In this document: one piece after another, positions 4,893-11,546 of the stretch
How positions within the stretch are numbered: position 1 is the stretch's first letter
Layout: the number at the start of each line of letters is the position of its first letter
From: UBA4717 sp045536775
Lineage (GTDB): Bacteria; Bacillota; Clostridia; Oscillospirales; CAG-272
Assembly: GCA_045536775.1 (NCBI GenBank)
Contig: JAZSOD010000024.1
Span: 1-11,546 of the forward strand
Direction of reading: 5' to 3'
DNA length: 11,546 bases
Notes under the pieces: model-generated
What the model was told of the DNA's origin: nothing
What the model saw: the letters and a program-made list of their open reading frames with translations, nothing else
Databases searched by the model: none
Translations under genes and position numbers: made by a program

Positions 4893-5972
4893 TCAGTTAA
4901 AATAGCCTTTTTTGTAGAGAAGCTCAGCTATAAGCACCGCACCGCCTGCCGCGCCGCGAAGGGTGTTATGGTGAAGTCCTACGAACTTGTAGTCGTAAAC
5001 TGTATCTTCTCTGAGTCTGCCCACGGTTACGCCCATACCGCCGTAAATGTCACAATCGAGCTTTACCTAAAAACAATTATCCTCTTCAAAGTATGTGATG
5101 AACTGCTCAGGTGCGTGAGGAAGCTCGAGGTCCTGAGGCGAACCCTTGTAGTTCTTCCAGCATTCAAGAATTTCTTCCTTGCTGGGCTTATTCTTGAACT
5201 TTACGAATACTGCCGCGGTGTGTCCGTCGGATACGGGAACTCTGATACACTGAGCCGTAACAACAGGGGTCTTTGCCTTTACTATCTCACCATTCTCAAT
5301 TGTACCCCAGATCTTGAGAGGCTCCTGCTCGCTCTTCTCTTCCTCGCCGCTAATGTACGGAATTACGTTATCTATCATTTCAGGCCATTCCTTGAAGGTC
5401 TTGCCTGCGCCCGAGATAGCCTGATAAGTTGTTACAACTATTTCGGTTGGCTCATACTTGAGAAGCGCTGAAAGCGGGGGAACGTAGCTCTGTATGGAGC
5501 AGTTGGGCTTAACCGCGATAAAGCCGCGCTTTGTGCCGAGTCTCTTTTTCTGCGACTCGATTACATCAAGATGCCACTCGTTGATCTCCGGAATTACCAT
5601 AGGTACGTCGGGAGTCATACGGTGTGCGCTGTTGTTGGACACTACGGGGATCTCCGCCTTCGCGTAAGCTTCTTCAAGCGCGCGGATTTCATCCTTCTTC
5701 ATATCAACGGCGCAGAACACAAAATCAACCTTTTCCTTGATTTTGTCAATCTCGGACGCGTCCATTATTACCATATCCTTAACGCTGTCGGGAAGCTCGG
5801 TCTGCATCTTCCATCTGCCGTCAACCGCCTCGGCGTAGGTCTTGCCTGCCGAACGTGCGCTTGCCGCGAGAGCCGTTATTTCAAAATAGGGGTGGTCCTG
5901 CAAAAGCGTTATAAAGCGCTGACCTACCATACCTGTTGCGCCGACGATTCCGGCACGCATTTTATTACTCAT
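4893..5972 (-). pseudogene. asd: Aspartate-semialdehyde dehydrogenase, interrupted by an in-frame TAG
   Basis: Asd reduces aspartyl phosphate to aspartate semialdehyde, the branch point to lysine/diaminopimelate, threonine and methionine. The frame is 359 codons long and begins GIVGATGMVGQRF (NADP-binding loop). It carries the active-site Cys158 in KPNCS and the catalytic His251 in SDGHTAAV. Codon 302 (5067-5069) is TAG. The same frame then continues without any indel through GGMGVTVGRLRED, GLHHNTLRGAAGGAVL and AELLYKKGY to a TGA at 4893-4895, the family's normal end. Around the stop, the family motif DNRPQ..LDRD reads D-N-C-F-stop-V-K-L-D-C-D. Every difference is explained by C-to-T on the coding strand. 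The 301-residue product would lack the last 58 residues, so it is probably inactive unless UAG is read through or the lesion is an assembly error. The start ATG has GGAGG seven bases upstream. Confidence 0.88.
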
Positions 5973-5989
5973 AATGATTCCTCCGTTTG

Positions 5990-6003
5990 CGCGGTACCCC
6001 GCG
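5990..6003 (-). promoter_or_regulatory. Small GC hairpin in the asd leader
   Basis: CGCGG and CCGCG pair around a four-base loop just upstream of the GGAGG ribosome binding site. It could modulate translation initiation, but nothing else supports a regulatory role and no lysine-riboswitch-like structure is present in this short leader. Confidence 0.25.
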
Positions 6004-6033
6004 TGTAAAATAAATATGCAAATTAATGTATAT

Positions 6034-6062
6034 ATATTAACATTTTACTCACCGTTTGTCAA
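6034..6062 (-). promoter_or_regulatory. Sigma-A promoter of asd
   Basis: On the minus strand, a perfect -35 TTGACA (6057-6062), a 17-bp spacer and -10 TAATAT (6034-6039). It is divergent from the metG promoter; the 135 bases between the two (6063-6197) hold nothing I can recognise. Confidence 0.7.
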
Positions 6063-6197
6063 TAAGTTCCGCCCCATTTTCGTGTATTTTTACGCTCTTT
6101 ACAAATCAGTCTTACACAGCAGACTCAAACTTGTAAATTCTGCAGCATTTTTTGCTATTAAAATCATAAAAAACCACGAGTTTTTGAAGAAAAACTA

Positions 6198-6226
6198 TTG
6201 AAATTATTATTATATTGTAGTATAAT
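6198..6226 (+). promoter_or_regulatory. Sigma-A promoter of the metG-tatD-glycyl radical enzyme operon
   Basis: On the plus strand, -35 TTGAAA (6198-6203), a 17-bp spacer and a perfect -10 TATAAT (6221-6226). The leader to the metG ATG is about 105 nt. It lacks the conserved T-box bulge (AGGGTGG-type) and a terminator, so tRNA-sensing T-box control of this synthetase gene is not apparent. Confidence 0.85.
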
Positions 6227-6338
6227 ATAATGAAAATGTGTCTATTACGGCGGGTGTGCTTATCAATGTCAAAAAAACATAAACAGAAAGCAAGCCACAC
6301 GGCAACAATAAATTCAACATTCCGAATCAGGAGAAATT

Positions 6339-8285
6339 ATGGAAAAGCAAAAGTTTTATATCACCACAGCAATCGCATACGCTTCGCGCAAGCCTCACAT
6401 AGGTAACACCTATGAGATAATCCTCACAGATGCTATCGCCCGTTACAAGAAGCTTCGCGGATATGACGTGTTCTTCCTCACAGGTACTGACGAGCACGGC
6501 CAGAAAATAGAAAATCTCGCAAACGAGGCAGGTATCACTCCAAAGCAATACGTTGACAACGTTGCAGGAGAGATCAAGGATATCTGGGACCTCGTCGGTG
6601 CAGACTACGACAAGTTTATACGTACCACCGACGACTATCATGAGGCGGCAGTTTCCGAGATCTTCAAAAAGCTCTACGAAAAGGGCGACATTTACAAAAG
6701 CGAATACGAAGGACTTTACTGCGTACCCTGCGAATCCTTCTTCACCGAAACACAGGCCGAAAACGGAATCTGTCCCGACTGCGGACGTCCCGTTCAGAAG
6801 ACTACCGAGGAGGCTTACTTCTTCAGAATGAGCAAGTACTCGGATAAGCTTATGAAGTACATCGAGGATAACCCCGACTTCATTTCACCCGAGCCTCGCA
6901 AGAAGGAAATGGTAAACAACTTCATTAAGCCCGGGCTTCAGGACCTCTGCGTTTCGCGCTCGTCCTTCAAGTGGGGCGTTCCCGTTACGTTTGATGACAA
7001 GCACGTTATCTACGTCTGGATAGACGCGCTTTCAAACTATATCACAGCACTTGGCTACAATCCCTTGAACGAAAAGCAGCCTGAGCTCTACAACAAGTAC
7101 TGGCCTGCTGACGTTCACATTATAGGTAAGGACATTCTCAGATTCCACACAATATACTGGCCGATAATGCTTATGGCTCTCGGCGAGCCGCTTCCGAAGC
7201 GCGTCTTCGGACACCCGTGGCTACTCTTCGGTGCTGACAAGATGTCCAAGTCCAAGGGCAACATTATTTACGCGGACGATCTCGTTCGCCACTTCGGTGT
7301 TGACGGCGTAAGATACTACGTTCTCGAGGAAATGCCCTTCGCGGCAGACGGCTCCATTTCGTACGAGTCGATAATCGAGCGTTACAATGCTAACCTCGCC
7401 AACAACCTCGGTAACTTAGTTAACCGTACGCTTTCCATGACAGACAAGTACTTCGGCAGCATAGTTCCTTCGGGCGAATTCGCCGAGGAGCTTGACAGCG
7501 AGCTTGTTGCGGCTGCAACAAACGCGCGAGAGAAGTACTGCGCTTATATGGATGACTTCAGAATATCCGACGCGATAGAGGAAGTGTTCAACCTCCTCCG
7601 ACGCGCTAACAAATTTATTGACGAAACCACACCGTGGATCCTCGCCAAGGACGAAGCAAAGAAGAACAGACTCGGAACAGTTCTCTACAATCTCCTTGAG
7701 ACAATCAGAATTTCCGCAGTTATGCTCTCGCCCATTATGCCGTCTACTGCAAAGGCGATCTTCGAGGTGCTCTCCACCGACAAGAATGACTTTGAGTCTA
7801 TCGGCAGCTTTGGTGCACTTGCCATCGGCACAGAGGTCGGCAAGTCGGCTCATCTCTTTGACAGAATAGACGAAAAGGTCAAGATGGAGGAGATCAACAA
7901 AGAGCTTGAAGCGCAGGCTAAGGCAGCAAAGGATGATGAGCCCTGCGAGAAACCCGAGGGCATTGCCCAGATAGGCATCGAGGATTTCCAAAAGGTTGAG
8001 CTCAGAGTGGCAAAGGTGCTCGAATGCGAGATCGTACCGAAGGCGAAGAAGCTTTTGAAGCTTCAGCTTGACCTCGGTTACGAAAAACGCCAGGTGGTTT
8101 CGGGAATTGCAAAATTCTACAAGCCCGAGGACCTTATCGGAAAGAAGCTTATTGTTGTTGCCAACCTCGCTCCCGCCACTCTCTGCGGTGTTGAGTCTCA
8201 GGGAATGATACTTGCAAGCGGCGAGGAAGAGATCAAGGTCGTATTCCTCGACCAGAGCGCAAAGCTCGGTGACAGGGTAAGATAA
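6339..8285 (+). CDS. metG: Methionyl-tRNA synthetase
   Basis: MetRS (648 aa) charges initiator and elongator tRNA-Met in the cytosol. The class-I signatures are HIGN at 20-23 (HIGH box) and KMSKS at 301-305. The connective-peptide zinc knuckle has four cysteines, C128-V-P-C131 and C145-P-D-C148. The anticodon-binding helical domain spans roughly 340-500. The C-terminal EMAP/Trbp111-like tRNA-binding and dimerisation domain spans about 545-648 (IGIEDFQKVELRVAKVLECE onward, with GVESQGMIL). Overall length and domain order match the dimeric Firmicutes MetS. AGGAG lies five bases before the ATG. It is the first gene of its operon, with tatD three bases downstream. Nothing is missing or unusual in the sequence. 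Confidence 0.98.
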   Translation: MEKQKFYITTAIAYASRKPHIGNTYEIILTDAIARYKKLRGYDVFFLTGTDEHGQKIENLANEAGITPKQYVDNVAGEIKDIWDLVGADYDKFIRTTDDYHEAAVSEIFKKLYEKGDIYKSEYEGLYCVPCESFFTETQAENGICPDCGRPVQKTTEEAYFFRMSKYSDKLMKYIEDNPDFISPEPRKKEMVNNFIKPGLQDLCVSRSSFKWGVPVTFDDKHVIYVWIDALSNYITALGYNPLNEKQPELYNKYWPADVHIIGKDILRFHTIYWPIMLMALGEPLPKRVFGHPWLLFGADKMSKSKGNIIYADDLVRHFGVDGVRYYVLEEMPFAADGSISYESIIERYNANLANNLGNLVNRTLSMTDKYFGSIVPSGEFAEELDSELVAAATNAREKYCAYMDDFRISDAIEEVFNLLRRANKFIDETTPWILAKDEAKKNRLGTVLYNLLETIRISAVMLSPIMPSTAKAIFEVLSTDKNDFESIGSFGALAIGTEVGKSAHLFDRIDEKVKMEEINKELEAQAKAAKDDEPCEKPEGIAQIGIEDFQKVELRVAKVLECEIVPKAKKLLKLQLDLGYEKRQVVSGIAKFYKPEDLIGKKLIVVANLAPATLCGVESQGMILASGEEEIKVVFLDQSAKLGDRVR

Positions 8286-8288
8286 GCC

Positions 8289-9095
8289 TTGGATAAAAAT
8301 CTGATTTTCGACTCCCACGCCCACTACAACGATTCGAGATTCGGAGAAGACGCAGAAAGGTCTTCCCTGCTTGATGAGATGTTTTCAGAGACAGTCGGAG
8401 TTATAGTAAATTCGTCGGTTTCACCCGATGACACTCGCGCAAGCATAAAGCTTGCCGAAAAGTATCCCCGAATTTTCGCAAATGCGGGTATTCATCCCGA
8501 GGACTGCGAAAGGGTCGGTGATATTGACACTGCGCTTGCAGACATTGAAGCGCTCTCCTCTCACCCGAAGGTTGTTGCAATCGGCGAGATCGGTCTTGAC
8601 TATTACCACGAGCCGTTTGACAAAAACTTTCAGCAAGAGGTGTTCAGAAAACAGCTTGAGTTGGCAAGAAAGCTTAAAATGCCTGTCGTTATTCACGACC
8701 GTGACGCACACGGCGACGTTGATGCGATCCTAAAAGAGTACCGTGATGTTACCGCGGTGCTTCACAGCTACTCAGGCAGTGCCGAATGGGCACGCGAGCT
8801 TGTACGCGATGGAAGGTACATCTCCTTCTCGGGAGTGCTTACCTTCAAAAACGCAAGAAAAACGGTTGAGGTTGCCGAGGTCATTCCTCTTGACAGGATA
8901 CTCCTCGAAACCGACGCTCCCTATCTTGCTCCCACTCCTCTGAGGGGCACGACAAACAACTCGCAAAACATTATTTATACCGCGGCGAGACTCGCCGAAA
9001 TAAAAAGCACTACAACAGAAAACATTTTGAAGATCACATTCGAAAATGCCTGCCGATTCTATAATATCGACGAATCGGCTTTGGCAAAGCTTTAA
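8289..9095 (+). CDS. tatD: TatD-family metal-dependent DNase
   Basis: TatD-like hydrolase (268 aa), a TIM-barrel with a two-metal site; family members are 3'-5' DNases/exonucleases tied to DNA quality control. The metal ligands are visible in order: DSHAHY (HxH, strand 1), GEIGLDYYH (Glu), VIHDRDAH, LHSYSGS and LLETDAPYLAPTPLRG (Asp). The start is a TTG at 8289-8291, placed so that DSHAHY falls at the expected distance from the N-terminus. No closer ATG exists, and an AGGG lies within the end of metG about 11 bases upstream. The metG-tatD order is conserved in Bacillus and Clostridia, where rnmV and ksgA usually follow; here the next gene is instead a glycyl radical enzyme. Confidence 0.94.
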   Translation: MDKNLIFDSHAHYNDSRFGEDAERSSLLDEMFSETVGVIVNSSVSPDDTRASIKLAEKYPRIFANAGIHPEDCERVGDIDTALADIEALSSHPKVVAIGEIGLDYYHEPFDKNFQQEVFRKQLELARKLKMPVVIHDRDAHGDVDAILKEYRDVTAVLHSYSGSAEWARELVRDGRYISFSGVLTFKNARKTVEVAEVIPLDRILLETDAPYLAPTPLRGTTNNSQNIIYTAARLAEIKSTTTENILKITFENACRFYNIDESALAKL

Positions 9096-9109
9096 GAAAG
9101 GACAAATTT

Positions 9110-11080
9110 ATGAGCAAAGTATTATTCGACTATATCGTTGAAAAAAAGCATCACGCGCTCAGAGTCGACAACACCTGCGATCTCGCAAGTGAATACAAGG
9201 CGCGCGGACTCTCCCCCGAGGAGCGTATGGCTGACCGTTTTGAAAAGCTTATGAAGCTCCAGACTCCCCATATTCTTCCCGAAGAAAAGATCACCTTCAT
9301 CCGCACCACCACCTGCATCCCCGACTGCTTTACAGAGGACGAGTGGACAGAGATAAAGAAGAAGCACTATATCCACGAGCTCGGCTATATCTCCAACATC
9401 AACGTTAATTTTGAAAAGGTTATAAAGTCAGGTCTTCTAGCTTTCCGCGAGGGTGCGAGTGAATACACCAAAAAGGCTATCGACCTTATCATAGACCTCT
9501 CCGACAGATACAAGGCAGAAGCTGTTCGCGTCGGCAGAGGCGATATCGCAGAGGTTCTCGAACAGGTTCCGAGATACGGAGCAAGAAACTTCAGAGAAGC
9601 TCTCCAGATGTTCAGAATCCTCCACTTCTCTATGTGGCTTGAGGGTAACTACCACAACACAGTAGGCCGATTTGACAAGTATATGTATCCTTATTTCAAA
9701 GAAGATATGGACAAGGGCGTTTATACATACGAAACCGCGCTTGAGCTGGTAGAGGACTTCTTCCTCTCCTTCAACAAGGACAGCGATATGTATATCGGCG
9801 TTCAGCAGGGAGACAACGGTCAGAGTATGGTTCTCGGCGGTATTGACGAAAACGGAAATAACGTTTTCTCCGACCTTTCGAGAATTTGCCTTGAGGCATC
9901 ACGTAACCTCAAGATGATCGACCCCAAGATAAATCTCCGTGTCACAAAGGACACGCCCGACGAGATCTACGAGCTCGGAACAGAGCTTACCAAGGCAGGA
10001 CTTGGCTTCCCGCAGTACGAAAATGATGACATCGTTATCCCTGCGCTTGAAAAGCTCGGGTACTCGCACGAGGATGCCGCAAATTACGTTGTTGCTGCCT
10101 GCTGGGAGTTTATCGTACCCAACTGTGCATTCGACATAGTAAATATTGCCGCGCTCTCATATCCCAAGGCAGTAAACGACACTATGTTTGCACACCTTGA
10201 GTCCTGTGATTCATACGAAGAATTCTTTGGTGAGGTAAAAAAGACCATACAGACAGAGTGCGACAAGATAATGTCCTCTATCAACAACGTCTGGTTTGTT
10301 CCCTCTCCGTTTCTTGAGTCGGTTATGCTCGATCCGATAAAATACCGCAACTACGGAGTTCACGGTACGGGTCACTCGACAGCCGTGGACTCGCTTGCAG
10401 CTATCAAGAAGTACGTTTACGATGAAAAGTCCGTAAGCGCGCACGATATGATAGAGGCAGTAAAGGCTAACTTTGAAGGCTACGAGGAGCTTCTTTCCAA
10501 GCTCAGAAACGACACCCCTAAGCTCGGTATGGATGACGATTATGCAGACAATATCTCGATCGAGCTTATGGACAGCTTTGCTGCCTGCTTTGAGGGTAAG
10601 AAAAACTGTCAGGGCGGTATATGGAGAGCCGGCACAGGCTCTGCGATGTACTATCTGTGGCACGCAAACGAGATCGGTGCATCGGCTGACGGAAGACTTG
10701 CAAACGAGCCCTTCGGCGCAAACTTTGCTTCCAGCCTCTTTGCCAACGTCGGACCTGTTTCTGTCATAAAATCCTTCTCAAAGCAGCATTTCGAAAACGT
10801 GATGAACGGCGGTCCGCTTACTATCGAGTTCCATAACTCAGTATTCCGCGATAACGACGGCATCAAGAAGGTTGCAAAGCTTGTAAAATACTTCATCTCC
10901 CTCGGTGGACATCAGCTCCAGTTAAACAGCGTCAACCTTGAAACGATGAAGGACGCGCAGGCTCATCCCGAAAACTACGGAAGACTCGTTGTGCGTATCT
11001 GGGGTTGGAGCGCATACTTCGTTGAGCTTGACCGTGAGTACCAGGATCACGTTATAAGACGTCAGGAATATAACGTCTGA
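9110..11080 (+). CDS. Glycyl radical enzyme of the PFL-like superfamily, uncharacterised clade
   Basis: Oxygen-sensitive radical enzyme (656 aa), installed with a glycyl radical by a radical-SAM activase. The active-site loop reads YVVAACWEF, with the thiyl Cys331 and Glu333 in the C-x-E arrangement of dehydratases and C-C/C-N/C-S lyases; true pyruvate formate-lyases have adjacent cysteines. The C-terminal radical loop is VVRIWGWSAYF with radical Gly632. The Trp residues on both sides of the Gly depart from the usual R-V-(S/A/C)-G-Y pattern. Flanking family hallmarks GGHQLQLNSVN, AQAHPENYGRL and QDHVIRR are present, so the domain is intact. It is 100-200 residues shorter than PFL, CutC or HypD, mostly through a trimmed N-terminal half. 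The ATG has AAAGGA at seven bases and starts 14 bases after tatD. No activase, transporter or microcompartment gene is in view, so the substrate is open. Confidence 0.85.
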   Translation: MSKVLFDYIVEKKHHALRVDNTCDLASEYKARGLSPEERMADRFEKLMKLQTPHILPEEKITFIRTTTCIPDCFTEDEWTEIKKKHYIHELGYISNINVNFEKVIKSGLLAFREGASEYTKKAIDLIIDLSDRYKAEAVRVGRGDIAEVLEQVPRYGARNFREALQMFRILHFSMWLEGNYHNTVGRFDKYMYPYFKEDMDKGVYTYETALELVEDFFLSFNKDSDMYIGVQQGDNGQSMVLGGIDENGNNVFSDLSRICLEASRNLKMIDPKINLRVTKDTPDEIYELGTELTKAGLGFPQYENDDIVIPALEKLGYSHEDAANYVVAACWEFIVPNCAFDIVNIAALSYPKAVNDTMFAHLESCDSYEEFFGEVKKTIQTECDKIMSSINNVWFVPSPFLESVMLDPIKYRNYGVHGTGHSTAVDSLAAIKKYVYDEKSVSAHDMIEAVKANFEGYEELLSKLRNDTPKLGMDDDYADNISIELMDSFAACFEGKKNCQGGIWRAGTGSAMYYLWHANEIGASADGRLANEPFGANFASSLFANVGPVSVIKSFSKQHFENVMNGGPLTIEFHNSVFRDNDGIKKVAKLVKYFISLGGHQLQLNSVNLETMKDAQAHPENYGRLVVRIWGWSAYFVELDREYQDHVIRRQEYNV

Positions 11081-11104
11081 TCAAATCAAACATACAGTAA
11101 ATAC

Positions 11105-11135
11105 GCTTACCGGCGGAGCTTCTCCGCCGGTAAGC
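11105..11135 (+). terminator. 13-bp perfect GC-rich hairpin after the glycyl radical enzyme gene
   Basis: GCTTACCGGCGGA (11105-11117) and TCCGCCGGTAAGC (11123-11135) pair perfectly around GCTTC. The sequence after it is ACGGTTATAT, without a U-tract, so it is a poor intrinsic terminator. It may act as a 3' stabiliser or processing stem, or as a leaky terminator ahead of asnB, whose ribosome binding site lies only 17 bases further on. Confidence 0.55.
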
Positions 11136-11168
11136 ACGGTTATATAACCTTGAAAGGAAACTTTGAAA

Positions 11169-11456
11169 ATGTGCGGTTTTGCCGGCTTTACGGGCTTTCT
11201 TGAGCACCGTGACGATATTATAAACAAAATGAACGAGCGCATATTTCACCGTGGTCCCGATATGGGAAGCACATACCTCGGTGAGGGTATCACTCTCGGC
11301 TTTCGCCGTCTGTCTATACTCGATTTGCGCCCGGACGCCTCTCAGCCCATGCTCAGTGCTGACGGCAAATCGGTTATAGTTTTCAACGGTGAAATATACA
11401 ATTTCCAAGCACTCAGACAAGAGCTTGAAGCCCACGATTTCAGCTTCAACACCAAA
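11169..11456 (+). CDS. asnB: Asparagine synthetase (glutamine-hydrolysing), N-terminal part only
   Basis: AsnB converts aspartate to asparagine with ATP and glutamine-derived ammonia. Only the first 96 residues, part of the class-II glutaminase domain, are present. The ATG at 11169 is required rather than the in-frame TTG at 11163, because the nucleophile Cys must become the N-terminal residue after Met removal (MCGFAGF). HRGPDMG, the FRRLSILDL loop and the glutamine-binding FNGEIYNF are intact. AAAGGA lies 10 bases upstream. The family expects S-D-T-E after FNTK, but from 11457 the sequence departs and reaches a TAA at 11478-11480. The synthetase domain is missing. The break is probably a chimeric contig end, not a gene mutation. 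It could belong to the preceding operon by read-through or have its own weak promoter; none is obvious in the 88-base gap. Confidence 0.88.
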
Positions 11457-11546
11457 GCCCTACAAATAAGTTCGATTTAAGTTTATATCGGGAAAGGCAA
11501 CTCCTCCCCCCTACGATTCTGTGGAAATTTGTGTGTTGTTGTTTAC
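11457..11546. other. Terminal 90 bases unrelated to asnB, likely chimeric end
   Basis: Homology to AsnB stops abruptly after the FNTK codons. None of the three forward frames of this stretch resumes recognisable AsnB sequence. The composition also changes: a run of C (11504-11510 region) and GT-rich repeats at the end, with none of the GC-third-position codon bias seen in metG or the radical enzyme. I cannot name its origin. It does not match the adapter found at the left end. Confidence 0.6.

Noticed and set aside
5040..5080. Frameshift in asd
   Set aside because: The conserved sequence before and after the TAG is in the same frame with no missing or extra bases, so the lesion is substitutions only.
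6227..6338. T-box riboswitch ahead of metG
   Set aside because: The leader is only about 105 nt and lacks the T-box sequence, specifier loop and terminator.
6266..6406. 46-codon plus-strand ORF in the metG leader, overlapping the metG start (MSKKHKQKASH...)
   Set aside because: It starts within the predicted leader and is basic at its N-terminus, but it has only a weak GGCGGG-like site upstream and overlaps metG in another frame. A leader peptide cannot be excluded, but nothing positive supports it.
7416..8324. 302-codon minus-strand open frame opposite metG and the tatD start
   Set aside because: It lies wholly opposite well-supported genes, has Cys/Leu-rich low-quality content typical of an antisense shadow, and has no convincing start signals.

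Overview
The window looks like a metagenome-assembled contig from an anaerobic Firmicute of the class Clostridia, probably a gut Oscillospirales/Ruminococcaceae-type bacterium. The signs are strong Gram-positive ribosome binding sites (AAAGGA, GGAGG), near-consensus sigma-A promoters with 17-bp spacers, long-form HPF, a metG-tatD pair of Firmicutes type, an oxygen-sensitive glycyl radical enzyme, and Clostridia-style tRNA-tail repeats. This placement is inferred from gene content only. Both ends carry artefacts or suspected artefacts. Bases 1-77 are a sequencing adapter of the MGI/DNBSEQ type with a 10-nt barcode, and the last ~90 bases do not continue the asnB gene they interrupt.

Left half (about 125-5972), all genes on the minus strand: a PNP/UDP-family nucleoside phosphorylase; then a ~570-bp non-coding stretch holding a plus-strand promoter, the 3' half of a tRNA-Thr(CGU), and a two-unit mosaic of tRNA T-arm/acceptor/CCA tails, long perfect hairpins and inverted T-arm copies; then a leftward four-gene operon (membrane isoprenylcysteine-methyltransferase-like protein, 3-methyladenine DNA glycosylase I, small P-loop kinase-like protein, CPBP membrane protease) with one strong promoter and a terminal hairpin; then monocistronic hpf; then aspartate-semialdehyde dehydrogenase (asd). 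The asd gene is interrupted by an in-frame TAG inside a cluster of apparent C-to-T changes.

Right half (6198-11456), plus strand: a strong promoter drives metG, tatD and a 656-residue glycyl radical enzyme. These genes are packed 3 and 14 nt apart. The radical enzyme has a C-x-E active-site motif of the dehydratase/lyase type and an atypical radical loop (R-I-W-G-W), with no activating enzyme visible. After a 13-bp perfect hairpin comes the first 96 codons of an asnB-type glutamine-hydrolysing asparagine synthetase.

Most genes are housekeeping: nucleoside salvage, base-excision repair, ribosome hibernation, Asp-family amino acid synthesis, methionyl-tRNA charging. The items most worth a second look are the tRNA-tail hairpin cassette, the clustered C-to-T lesion in asd, and the uncharacterised glycyl radical enzyme.
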